From Sphingomonadales bacterium (lineage in GTDB: Bacteria; Pseudomonadota; Alphaproteobacteria; Sphingomonadales; Sphingomonadaceae), in NCBI GenBank assembly GCA_017302615.1, contig JAFLDB010000011.1, positions 28,654-92,653 on the forward strand: a stretch of 64,000 bases of DNA, in the 5' to 3' direction. How positions within the stretch are numbered: position 1 is the stretch's first letter; each line of letters starts with the position of its first letter. This document shows positions 23,224-31,556 of this stretch, piece by piece. The position numbers and the translations under genes were made by a program. Under the pieces are notes generated by a model. That model did no database searches. It worked only from the letters and a program-made list of their open reading frames with translations, and had not been told where the DNA came from.

Positions 23224-23595
23224 ATGTCCGCCAACGAACAGGTGGTGCGCGACTTCATTGCCGCCTGGTCGCGGCTCGATGTCGAGGAACTGGTCGGTTA
23301 CTTCGCGCCGGACGGCACCTATTACAACATGCCGCTGTCCCCGGTCAGCGGGCATGATGCGCTGCGGCAGTTCATTGCCGGGTTCGCCGGGGGCTGGGCC
23401 AGCACGGAATGGGAAGTGCTGCACCTGGTTTCCAGCGGGGACGTGGTGATTGCCGAACGGGTCGACCGCACGGTTACCAAGGATGGCAAGCCGGTCGATC
23501 TGCCGTGCTGCGGGGTGTTCGAACTGGAAGGCGGCAAGATCAGGGTCTGGCGCGATTACTTCGACATGGGCACCTACATGAAGGCCCTGACGTGA
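23224..23595 (+). CDS. limonene-1,2-epoxide hydrolase-type (NTF2-like) protein
   Basis: A 123-residue NTF2-fold protein. The sequence AERVDRTVTKDGKPVDLPCCGVFELEGGKI and VWRDYFD matches the limonene-epoxide hydrolase group, whose active site is an Asp-Arg-Asp triad. The residues Arg and Asp in ERVD and Asp in WRDYFD are at those positions, so epoxide hydrolysis is plausible. It starts 2 bp after the preceding stop, so it is translationally linked to the enoyl-reductase-like gene. Substrate not known. Confidence 0.85.
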   Translation: MSANEQVVRDFIAAWSRLDVEELVGYFAPDGTYYNMPLSPVSGHDALRQFIAGFAGGWASTEWEVLHLVSSGDVVIAERVDRTVTKDGKPVDLPCCGVFELEGGKIRVWRDYFDMGTYMKALT

Positions 23596-23613
23596 TGGTA
23601 GCGGCCTGATCCC

Positions 23614-24846
23614 ATGAAACCGGCACTGCCCGCCCTGACGGGCGAATTCCGCGATGGCTGGCGGATCCTGCTGGGCGCGGCGCTGGCCGCGGGCACCGGC
23701 GTGGGCATGGTGTTCCTCAATTTTTCGATGTTCATCCTGCCGCTGTCGCAGGAACTGGGCGTCAGCCGGGGCGATCTCGGCTCGGTCCAGGCGCTGATCG
23801 TCACCGCGGCGCTGGGCGCGCCGGTGATGGGCCGGGCGGCGGACCTGTTCGGAGTGCGCCGGGTCTTTGTATTCTGCACTCTGGTGGTGGCCTGCGTCCA
23901 CCTGCTGGCGGCGACCTATGCCAGCAGCCTGCTGCACATGGCCATGTCGATCGCGGCGACCGGGTTCTTCGGCATTGGATCGACCGCGGTGGTCCTGACC
24001 CGCCCGATCAACGCCCATTTCCGCGAGCATCGCGGCAAGGCGCTGGGCCTGATGGCGGTGGGCATCGCGCTGGTTTCGATGACCTCGCCGCCGTTGATCC
24101 AGTGGCTGATTGACAATCACGGCTGGCGCGCGGGTTTTGTCGGCTTTGCAGCGGCCTCGGTCGGGGTCGGGATTCCGGCGGTGCTGCTGCTGATCCCGCG
24201 CGGCGGGCGGGCCGGCAGCGGGATCGGCGCGGCGCCGTCCGGCGAGGACGGCGGGCGCGATTCCAGCTTCCTGAAGGAACGGGATTTCTGGCTGCTGACC
24301 ATGTCGACCATTACCATGAGCCTGGCGACGGCAGGGACGGTCAGCCAGTTGGCCCCGATGGTGATCGACGAAGGGATCGACGCGAAAACCGCCGCGCTGG
24401 CGCTGTCATTCTTTGCCGGCGGGCAGTTTGCCGGGCGGCTGGTCGGCGGCTGGCTGCTCGATCTGTTCGAGCCGCGCCGGGTGGCCTTTTTCCTGACCCT
24501 GATGCCGGCAATCGGCTTTGTCATCCTGCTTTCAACCCACGGGGTCGTGGCGGCCGCCTTGCTCGCCGCGGCGATCATCGGGCTGCAGCAGGGGGCAGAG
24601 CTGGACATCTTCGCCTATTTCGTCGGCCGCCGGTTCGATGCGGCGCGCTATGGCACGATCTATGGCGCGCTGGCCGGGCTGGGGTGGATCGGCAATGTCG
24701 GCGGGATGCTGGGCATGGGGCGGATCTATGACGCCTTCGGCAGCTATGCGCCGGCCCAGGTGATGGGCATTGTCGCGCTGGTGGTCGCCGCGGTGCTGGT
24801 GCTGCTGGTCCGCCTGCCCGATCTGCCGCAAGCGCGCCCGGCATGA
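23614..24846 (+). CDS. MFS transporter
   Basis: 410 residues with about twelve membrane segments. The N-terminal half has LPLSQELGVSRGDLGSVQAL and the conserved GRAADLFGVRRV loop 2-3 motif. A cytosolic central loop (GRAGSGIGAAPSGEDGGRDSSFLKERDFW) separates the halves. It resembles MFS carriers for organic acids (OFA/monocarboxylate type). The gene overlaps the next MFS gene by 4 bp (ATGA), and both belong to the operon starting at 22043. Substrate unknown; uptake of the local catabolic substrate is the natural guess. Confidence 0.9.
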   Translation: MKPALPALTGEFRDGWRILLGAALAAGTGVGMVFLNFSMFILPLSQELGVSRGDLGSVQALIVTAALGAPVMGRAADLFGVRRVFVFCTLVVACVHLLAATYASSLLHMAMSIAATGFFGIGSTAVVLTRPINAHFREHRGKALGLMAVGIALVSMTSPPLIQWLIDNHGWRAGFVGFAAASVGVGIPAVLLLIPRGGRAGSGIGAAPSGEDGGRDSSFLKERDFWLLTMSTITMSLATAGTVSQLAPMVIDEGIDAKTAALALSFFAGGQFAGRLVGGWLLDLFEPRRVAFFLTLMPAIGFVILLSTHGVVAAALLAAAIIGLQQGAELDIFAYFVGRRFDAARYGTIYGALAGLGWIGNVGGMLGMGRIYDAFGSYAPAQVMGIVALVVAAVLVLLVRLPDLPQARPA

Positions 24847-26060
24847 GCGGGCCGGCGCCCGCCCCTGCGGACAGCGAATGGCGGGTCGGCTGGCGGATCG
24901 TCGCCAGCATGGCGCTGGCCAACGGCACCGGCATTTCGCTGCTGTTCTTCACCTTCAGCATGTTTCTGCTGCCGATCGCGGCGGAGCTGAACCTTTCCCG
25001 TGGAGAGATCGGGCTGGTCCAGGCCCTGATCATCACTGCGGCAATCGGTGCGCCGGTGCTGGGGCGGATCACCGACAAGCTGGGCTTCCGCCCGGTGTTC
25101 ATTTTCGCCACCCTGGCGCTGGGTGCGATCGAGCTGGGCCAGTCGCGGCTGGTCGATGACCTGCCCAGCCTGGCGCTCAGCGTCGCGCTCGCCGGACTGA
25201 TCGGCGGCGGGGCCACTGCCGTGCTGCTGACCCGCCCGGTCAATGCCCATTTCCGGCGCTATCGCGGCATCGCCCTGGGGCTGGTTGCGGCGGGATCGTC
25301 GGTGGCGACGATGATCGTTCCGCCGTTCCTGCACCATGTGATCGAGACCGAGGGCTGGCGGCAGGGTTTTGTGCTGCTGGCCACCATCGCGTGTGTCGTT
25401 GGTATGCCCCTGGTGTTGCTGTTGTTACCGCGCGGTGTGGCCACTGTCCCCCGTGGTCCGCTGGCCAGCGGGCTCGGCGCGGAGCCCTCGCGGCCATTCC
25501 TTAAAGAGCGCGATTTCTGGCTGCTGGTCGGGGCCAACATCCTCGCCGCGCTGTCGATTTCCGGCACCATCAGCCAGCTCTCCCCGATGGTGCAGGACGA
25601 GCGCTTGTCGGCCCAGACCGCGGCTTTCGGCCTTTCGCTGTTCGCTTTCGGCCAGCTTGGCGGCAAGCTGTTCGGCGGCTTCGCGCTCGACCGGTTCGAT
25701 CCGCGCCGGGTGGCCGTGTTGATGACCTTGCTGCCCGCCACCGGTTTCCTGCTGTTCCTGCTCGATACCGGCACTGCCTGGCCCGTGCTGCTGGCCTGTG
25801 TCCTGATCGGAGTATTGCAGGGCGCCGAGGTTGATATCTTTGCCTATTTCGTAGCACGGCGGTTCGATCTGGCGCAGTACGGCACGGTGTTCGGCGCGCT
25901 GCACGGGTTCGGCTGGCTGGGTACGGCGGCCGGGATCACGCTGTTCGGTTTCACGTTCGACCTGTTCGGAAGCTATGAACCGATCCAGCTGGGCGCGGTG
26001 CTGCTGCTGGCGTTCTCGACCCTGCTGTTCCTGCCGATCAGGCTGCGGAACGAAGTCTAG
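24843..26060 (+). CDS. MFS transporter, paralogue of the preceding gene
   Basis: 405 residues with about twelve membrane segments and the same layout as its neighbour: LPIAAELNLSRGEIGLVQAL at the start, GRITDKLGFRPVF in loop 2-3, and FLKERDFWLLVG after the central loop. The two are clearly paralogous and probably arose by tandem duplication. The start overlaps the upstream stop by 4 bp. Its end overlaps the TetR gene end by 4 bp, tail to tail. Two carriers may serve two related substrates. Confidence 0.9.
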   Translation: MSGPAPAPADSEWRVGWRIVASMALANGTGISLLFFTFSMFLLPIAAELNLSRGEIGLVQALIITAAIGAPVLGRITDKLGFRPVFIFATLALGAIELGQSRLVDDLPSLALSVALAGLIGGGATAVLLTRPVNAHFRRYRGIALGLVAAGSSVATMIVPPFLHHVIETEGWRQGFVLLATIACVVGMPLVLLLLPRGVATVPRGPLASGLGAEPSRPFLKERDFWLLVGANILAALSISGTISQLSPMVQDERLSAQTAAFGLSLFAFGQLGGKLFGGFALDRFDPRRVAVLMTLLPATGFLLFLLDTGTAWPVLLACVLIGVLQGAEVDIFAYFVARRFDLAQYGTVFGALHGFGWLGTAAGITLFGFTFDLFGSYEPIQLGAVLLLAFSTLLFLPIRLRNEV

Positions 26061-26686
26061 AGCGCAGCCGAAACCTCTGCTGCAACAGCTTGGGCGCGCG
26101 GTTCCGGCACGCCCAGGCCGGTCAGCCCCAGCACCAGCATTTCGCGCAGGCGCCGGGCCGCATCGGCGCGGTTCGGACGCCGCTCGATTACGTTGAGCTG
26201 GATGATCTGGCACAGCCCCAGCCAGTACCGCACCCCGCTGCGCGCCGCCTCTGGCCGGGCCAGACCGGCGGCAATCAGCGCCTCGATATCGGCACGGATG
26301 CCGCGGTTCAGGTCGTGGTCGATGCCGGTCGCCAGTTCCAGCCCGCGCAGCATCACGATCGCCTGCTTGCGCTCATCGAGCGCGAAGGCCGCCGCCACCC
26401 GCATGCCCCCGGCCAGCCGCAGCGCGGGATCGGTGACCCCGGCATTGGCGGTGCCCACCCGCTCTTCCACTTCGGCCCGGACTGCTGCGCCGATTGCGAC
26501 GGCAAAGCCCTGCTTGTCGGTGAAGTGATTGAAAAAACTGCCCTTGGCCACGCCCGCGCGGGCGACGATGTCGTCGATCGCAATGGCATCGATCGGCCGT
26601 TCGGCCAGCAGCTCGAACCCGGCAGCGAGCAGGGCCGCACGGGTGCGGGCGGCGCGCGGATTGATGGTCGGGACGGTGCTGGCCAT
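26057..26686 (-). CDS. TetR-family transcriptional regulator
   Basis: A 209-residue repressor-type protein. The HTH at about 20-60 is IDAIAIDDIVARAGVAKGSFFNHFTDKQG, with GSFFNHF replacing the usual YYHF; the rest is the ligand-binding domain. Starting at ATG 26686 gives MASTVPTINPRAARTRAALLA. Its promoter region contains two 16-bp palindromes shared with the divergent VOC dioxygenase gene, so it probably regulates both itself and the ring-cleavage operon. The ligand may be a pathway intermediate or CoA ester. Confidence 0.92.
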   Translation of the reverse strand: MASTVPTINPRAARTRAALLAAGFELLAERPIDAIAIDDIVARAGVAKGSFFNHFTDKQGFAVAIGAAVRAEVEERVGTANAGVTDPALRLAGGMRVAAAFALDERKQAIVMLRGLELATGIDHDLNRGIRADIEALIAAGLARPEAARSGVRYWLGLCQIIQLNVIERRPNRADAARRLREMLVLGLTGLGVPEPRAQAVAAEVSAAL

Positions 26687-26705
26687 GGCCCTCTTATTGC
26701 CGGAC

Positions 26706-26747
26706 TTGACCAAATGGTCAATTCATTCTAGTTGACCATTCAGTCAA
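26706..26747. promoter_or_regulatory. two TetR-type operators between the regulator and the VOC operon
   Basis: Site 1 is TTGACCAAATGGTCAA (26706-26721), with perfect 7-bp arms around AA. Site 2 is TTGACCATTCAGTCAA (26732-26747), the same pattern with two inner mismatches. Centres are 26 bp apart, about 2.5 turns of the helix. TTGACC also resembles a -35 element, so binding would block transcription. The two sites sit in the 90-bp spacer between the divergent starts at 26686 and 26777. Confidence 0.85.
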
Positions 26748-26776
26748 TAACGAATCGACGGGAGGGGACACGGACC

Positions 26777-27796
26777 ATGAGCGTGATCCGCATCGAAGAT
26801 ATCGCCCACGTCCGCTATGCCGCGCCAGACTTGGCCGCCATGCGCGCATTTCTGGACGATTTCGGCCTGCGCACCTTCGAGGATGGCGGACGGCTCTATG
26901 GCAAGGGCAGCGACGGGCGGCCGTTTCTCCACGTGACCGAACCGGGCGAGGCGAAGTTCCTTGCCGTTGGCTTTCGCGCCGAGACGGTCGCGGATCTGGA
27001 GAAGCTGGCCGCGCACGAGGGCGTGGCGGTAGACGACCTGGCCGAACCCGGCGGCGGCAAGATCGTCCGCCTGACCGATCCCGATGGTTACACGGTGGAG
27101 GTGGTGGCTGGGCAGGCCAAGGATGCGGCGGCGCCGCTACCGGCCGACCAGCCGTTCAACACCGCCGCCGCCAAGCCGCGCTTCCGCCAGCCGGTGCGGC
27201 TTGATCCCGCCCCGGCCCACGTCAAGCGGATCGGCCATGCCGTGCTGAAGGTGCGCGACTTCCGCAAGTCGGAGAAGTGGTACAAGGACCGCTTCGGGTT
27301 CCTGACTTCGGACGAGGTCGAGGCCGCCAAGGACGTGCCGTTGGGGGCCTTCATGCGCTGTGACCGGGGCGACAAGCCGGCCGATCACCACACCCTGTTC
27401 CTGGCCCAGCTGCCGGGCGAACTCGGCATCCTCCATGCCGCCTTTGAAGTGGCCAACCTCGATGACCTGATGCTGGGTCATCAGCACCTGAAGGCGAAGA
27501 AACGCGAGGCCGCCTGGGGTGTCGGGCGGCACATCATGGGCAGCCAGGTGTTCGATTACTGGAAGGATCCGTTCGGCAACGAGCTGGAACACTGGACCGA
27601 CGGCGACCTGTTCACCGCTGCCGATCCGCCGCAGAAGATGCCGATGAGCGCGCTGCTTGCGGTGCAATGGGGCAGCCCGCATCCGATGTTTGCCGGCAAA
27701 CTGCCGCCGCCACCCGGCCTGATCGCTTTCGTTACCGCCCTGCAACTGCGCGTGAAGCGCCTGTTTTCCCGCAAGCCCGAGGAGTCCGCCGCATGA
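26777..27796 (+). CDS. VOC-family extradiol-type dioxygenase
   Basis: A 339-residue protein with two vicinal-oxygen-chelate repeats (about 5-130 and 155-300). Metal ligands fit the catechol 2,3-dioxygenase pattern: His in IGHAVLKVRDF, His in LHAAFEVANLDD, Glu in GNELEHWTDGD. HHTLFLAQLP also fits. It likely cleaves a catechol beside its hydroxyls with Fe(II) and O2. The ATG at 26777 follows GGGAGGGG. The FAH-family gene begins with a 4-bp overlap, so the two are coupled. The natural substrate is unknown. Confidence 0.87.
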   Translation: MSVIRIEDIAHVRYAAPDLAAMRAFLDDFGLRTFEDGGRLYGKGSDGRPFLHVTEPGEAKFLAVGFRAETVADLEKLAAHEGVAVDDLAEPGGGKIVRLTDPDGYTVEVVAGQAKDAAAPLPADQPFNTAAAKPRFRQPVRLDPAPAHVKRIGHAVLKVRDFRKSEKWYKDRFGFLTSDEVEAAKDVPLGAFMRCDRGDKPADHHTLFLAQLPGELGILHAAFEVANLDDLMLGHQHLKAKKREAAWGVGRHIMGSQVFDYWKDPFGNELEHWTDGDLFTAADPPQKMPMSALLAVQWGSPHPMFAGKLPPPPGLIAFVTALQLRVKRLFSRKPEESAA

Positions 27797-28632
27797 AGCT
27801 TTGTACCTATACCGTGGGCGGCCAGACCCGCACCGGCATCGTCGTGGGCGATGCCGTGATCGACACCGGCGTGCCGGGCACGATGATCGACCTGATCCGG
27901 GACTGGGACGACCTGAAGCCGCAGCTTGAGGCGAAGGCCGCAGCCGGCGGCGGCGTGCCGCTGGCCTCGGTCAAGCTGGAGGCCCCGGTTCAGCGCCCGG
28001 GCAAGATCTTTGCGATCGGCCTCAACTATGCCGACCATATAGAGGAATCGAAGCTGGGCACGCCCGAGAAGCAGGTGTGGTTCACCAAGGCCCAGACCAG
28101 CGTCAACGGCCCCTACGATCCGATCCAGATCGCGCGCGGCGCCTTCACCAACGATTACGAGGCCGAAATGGTCGCGGTGATCGGCAAGGGCGGCAAGCAC
28201 ATTTCCGCCGCCGATGCCTCGGCAGCCGTGTTCGGCTACTGCGTCGGCAACGACGTGACCGAGCGCATGGCCCAGCACGCCACCCCGCAGTGGTCGTTCG
28301 GCAAGAGCTTTGACACCCATGCCCCGATGGGGCCGTGGATCGTCACGGCAGACGAACTCGGCGATCCCCACACGCTTGGCATCCGCTGCTTCGTCAATGG
28401 CGAAAAGCGGCAGGATTCGAACACGCAGCATCTGGTCTTCAATGTCTGGCAGCAGGTCGAGCACCTTTCGATGGGCATGACGCTGGAGCCGGGCGACTGC
28501 CTGTTCACCGGCACCCCCGGCGGGATCGGCGCGGCGATGGATCCGCGCCAGTTCCTGAAGGCCGGAGACGTGGTGCGGACCGAGATCGACAAGCTGGGCC
28601 ATATCGAAGGCACCATGGTGGCGGAGGGCTGA
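27793..28632 (+). CDS. fumarylacetoacetate hydrolase-family protein
   Basis: A 279-residue metal-dependent hydrolase or decarboxylase of the FAH family. Motifs: FAIGLNYADHIEES, WFTKAQTSVNGPYDPI, the metal ligands in DYEAEMVAVIGKGG (acidic) and the C-terminal TGTPGGIG with MDPRQFLKAGDVV. The length matches. It starts inside the stop of the VOC gene (ATGA), so the two are translationally coupled, as expected for ring cleavage followed by hydrolysis of the product. Whether it hydrolyses, hydrates or decarboxylates is not decided. Confidence 0.93.
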   Translation: MKLCTYTVGGQTRTGIVVGDAVIDTGVPGTMIDLIRDWDDLKPQLEAKAAAGGGVPLASVKLEAPVQRPGKIFAIGLNYADHIEESKLGTPEKQVWFTKAQTSVNGPYDPIQIARGAFTNDYEAEMVAVIGKGGKHISAADASAAVFGYCVGNDVTERMAQHATPQWSFGKSFDTHAPMGPWIVTADELGDPHTLGIRCFVNGEKRQDSNTQHLVFNVWQQVEHLSMGMTLEPGDCLFTGTPGGIGAAMDPRQFLKAGDVVRTEIDKLGHIEGTMVAEG

Positions 28633-28636
28633 TGCC

Positions 28637-30082
28637 ATGGCCGAGGCGTTCGATTGCGATGTGCTGATCGCCGGGGGCGGACCGACCGGGGTGACTCTGG
28701 CGGTGCTGCTCGCCCGGCGCGGGGTCTCGGTGATCGTCGCCGAAAAAGAGGCGGACATCTATCCGCTGCCGCGCGCCGCGCATATCGACCACGAAGGGAT
28801 GCGGATCCTGCAGGAAGCCGGGGTGGCCGGTCCGGTCATGGCCGGCAGCCGCCGGGCCAGCCGCTATGATTTCCTCAACGCGAAAGGCGATCTGCTGCTG
28901 CGTTTCGAGGGTGGGGACCAGATTGGCCCGGGCGGCTGGCCGGCCGCCAACATGATCCACCAGCCCAGCGTCGAGGCCGAACTGCGCGGCGCGCTGGCCG
29001 CCTTGCCGCAAGCGCAGCTCCACACCCGCTGGGAGCTGCGCGGGTTCGAGGACGATGGCACAGGGATCACTGCGCGGATCGCCACGCCCGAGGGGGAAAA
29101 GGTGGTCCGCGCCCGCTATCTGGTCGGTGCCGACGGCGCGCGCAGCCCGGTCCGCGAAGCATCTGGAATCGTGTTCGACGATCTCAATTTCGAGGAGCCC
29201 TGGCTGGTGGTCGATGTGCTGGTCGATGACTATTCCAGGCTGCCGACCGCCAACCTGCAGATCTGCAATCCCGCGCGCCCCACCACCTGCGTGCTGATGG
29301 GCGAAGGGCGGCACCGCTGGGAATTCATGATCCTGCCGGGCGAAACGGCCGAGCAGGTCAGCGAGGATGCCTTCGTCGAGAAGCTGCTGGAGCCGTGGAA
29401 CGTCAAGGGTGCGGTGCGGCTGGAACGCAAGGCGGTCTATACCTTCCGCGCCCGGATCGCGGCCCAGTGGCGCTTGGGATCGGTACTGCTGGCCGGCGAT
29501 GCCGCGCACCAGACCCCGCCGTTCGCCGGGCAGGGCATGTGTTCGGGCCTGCGCGATGCGGCCAACCTGGCGTGGAAGCTGGCGGCGGTGATCAAGGACG
29601 GTGCGCCCGATGCCCTGCTGGACAGCTATCAGCCGGAACGCGCCCCAAACCTGCGGGCCACCATCGACATGGCGATCATGATGGGCAAGACCGTCTGCAT
29701 CACCAGCAAGTGGGGCGCTTTCCTGCGCGACCTGAAGTTCAAGGTGGGCCGCGCCTTGGGCAAGCTGCCCGATGGACCTCCAGCCTATCCGCCCATTTCG
29801 TCGGGCATGATTGTTGCCGGATCGCCTGCTGCGGGGGCCTATTTCCCCCAGCCCGTTGCGGCGGACGGGACGAAGCTGGATGACGTTCTCGGACCTGGCC
29901 ACTGGACCATCGCCCGCGAAGACCTGGCCGATCCGCGCCTTGCTCCCTTTGCCAGGGCGATTGGCGGCTGGCTCGACAAGCAGGGGGCAGAGGCCGCGCT
30001 GGTCCGTCCGGACCGCTATGTCTTCGGCACGGGCAGCAAGGCAGAACTCGATGCCGCCTGGAATAACCTTGCCGTCGCATGA
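28637..30082 (+). CDS. FAD-dependent aromatic monooxygenase (MhpA-like)
   Basis: 481 residues with the three classic motifs of flavoprotein hydroxylases: GGGPTGVTLAVLLARRG near residue 13 (FAD), the DG motif GADGARSPVREASGI, and the GD motif GDAAHQTPPFAGQGMCSGLRD. It is of the MhpA/PheA hydroxylase type and would use NAD(P)H and O2 to add a hydroxyl beside a phenol. It is shorter than MhpA (about 550), so the C-terminal thioredoxin-like tail is reduced. It sits 4 bp after the FAH gene and overlaps the sulfatase start by 4 bp. Confidence 0.92.
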   Translation: MAEAFDCDVLIAGGGPTGVTLAVLLARRGVSVIVAEKEADIYPLPRAAHIDHEGMRILQEAGVAGPVMAGSRRASRYDFLNAKGDLLLRFEGGDQIGPGGWPAANMIHQPSVEAELRGALAALPQAQLHTRWELRGFEDDGTGITARIATPEGEKVVRARYLVGADGARSPVREASGIVFDDLNFEEPWLVVDVLVDDYSRLPTANLQICNPARPTTCVLMGEGRHRWEFMILPGETAEQVSEDAFVEKLLEPWNVKGAVRLERKAVYTFRARIAAQWRLGSVLLAGDAAHQTPPFAGQGMCSGLRDAANLAWKLAAVIKDGAPDALLDSYQPERAPNLRATIDMAIMMGKTVCITSKWGAFLRDLKFKVGRALGKLPDGPPAYPPISSGMIVAGSPAAGAYFPQPVAADGTKLDDVLGPGHWTIAREDLADPRLAPFARAIGGWLDKQGAEAALVRPDRYVFGTGSKAELDAAWNNLAVA

Positions 30083-31524
30083 CGCTCGATCTTGATCGCC
30101 GCGCCCTGCTGCAAGGCCTCGCCATGACCGGCGCGGCCGCCCTGGCCCAACCCGCAACTGGAAAACCCGGCATGACCAACCGCCCCAACATGATCTTCAT
30201 CATGGCCGACGATCTCGGCTATGCCGATGTCAGCTGCTATGGCCGCCGCGAATACCGCACTCCGGCGATTGACCGGATCGCAGCCGAAGGGCTGAAATTC
30301 ACGCAGGCCTATTCCAATTCGGCGGTCTGTTCGGCCACCCGCACAGCGCTGATGACCGGGCGGTATCAGAACCGCCTGCCGATCGGGCTGGAAGAACCGC
30401 TGGTCGCGCGCGATCTGGGCCTGCCGCCCGAGCACCCGACCCTGCCATCCCTGCTGCGCGATGCGGGCTATACCACCGCCCTGATCGGCAAGTGGCATCT
30501 GGGCCGGCTGCCCCATTACGGCCCGCTCAAGAGCGGTTACGACCAGTTCTGGGGGATGCGCGGCGGGGCGGTCGATTACTTCACCCACGCCAATGCGATG
30601 GGGCCGGACCTGTGGGACGATGATACCCGCACCTCGGCCGAAGGCTATCTGACCGACCTGCTCGGCGACAAGGCGGTGGCCTATGTCGAAGACAAGGCGA
30701 AAGGTGACAAGCCGTTCTTCCTCAGCCTTCATTTCAACGCGCCGCACTGGCCGTGGGAAGGACCGGACGACCAGGCGGAGTCTGCCCGGATCGCGGCCAA
30801 GAAGGATCCTTTCGCGATCTTCCACTTCGATGGCGGGACCCAGGCGGTCTATGCCGAAATGGTGGTCCGGATGGACCAGCAGATCGGCCGCGTGCTGGAT
30901 GCACTGGAGCGCGCCGGGATTGCCGACAACACCATCATCGTCTTCACCAGCGACAACGGCGGGGAGCGCTTTTCCGACAACTGGCCCTTCACCGGCATGA
31001 AGACCGAGCTGCTGGAAGGAGGCTTGCGCGTGCCGCTGGTGGTCCGCTGGCCGGGCCGGATCGCGCCGGGCAGTGTCAGCGATCAGGTGACGATCACCAT
31101 GGATTGGGTCGGCACGCTGCTGAACGCCGGCGGCGGCAAGCCCGACATCGCCCATCCGCTCGACGGGATCGATCTTGCCCCGGCCTTTGCCGGCGCCGCG
31201 CCGACCGAACGGACGCTGTGCTGGCGCTTCAAGCACCTTGACCAGAAGGCCTGCCGCTCGGGCAATCTCAAGTACCTGGAGATCGGCGGGAACAGTTTCC
31301 TGTTCGATGTGGTGGCCGATCCGCTGGAGCGGGCCAACCTCAAGGACCTGCAGCCCGACGACTTCGCGCGGCTGAAGGCAATCTATGGCGAGTGGGAGCG
31401 GCGGATGCTGCCGCTCGATGCGGAAAGCTTCACCCACGGCTATTCCGGAGTGGAGCTGGCCGACCATTTCGGGGTGCCGCACCACGTTCCCGCCGGCCTT
31501 CCGCCGCGTCCGCAAGGACACTAG
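30079..31524 (+). CDS. Tat-exported sulfatase
   Basis: A type I sulfatase of 481 residues. The N-terminus DRRALLQGLAMTGAAALAQP looks like a twin-arginine signal peptide. Asp44/Asp45 (MADDLGYADV) bind Ca, and the catalytic Cys84 lies in CSATR, the signature that is converted to formylglycine; TGRYQNR and TSDNGGERFSDNWPF follow. It would act in the periplasm, cleaving an aryl or sugar sulfate. It is coupled (4-bp overlap) to cytoplasmic ring-cleavage genes, which suggests release of a phenol for them. The activating FGE gene is not in the window. Confidence 0.92.
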   Translation: MTLDLDRRALLQGLAMTGAAALAQPATGKPGMTNRPNMIFIMADDLGYADVSCYGRREYRTPAIDRIAAEGLKFTQAYSNSAVCSATRTALMTGRYQNRLPIGLEEPLVARDLGLPPEHPTLPSLLRDAGYTTALIGKWHLGRLPHYGPLKSGYDQFWGMRGGAVDYFTHANAMGPDLWDDDTRTSAEGYLTDLLGDKAVAYVEDKAKGDKPFFLSLHFNAPHWPWEGPDDQAESARIAAKKDPFAIFHFDGGTQAVYAEMVVRMDQQIGRVLDALERAGIADNTIIVFTSDNGGERFSDNWPFTGMKTELLEGGLRVPLVVRWPGRIAPGSVSDQVTITMDWVGTLLNAGGGKPDIAHPLDGIDLAPAFAGAAPTERTLCWRFKHLDQKACRSGNLKYLEIGGNSFLFDVVADPLERANLKDLQPDDFARLKAIYGEWERRMLPLDAESFTHGYSGVELADHFGVPHHVPAGLPPRPQGH

Positions 31525-31556
31525 GCGCGCGAGCGGCCGCGGGCTAGGCTGGGGTC

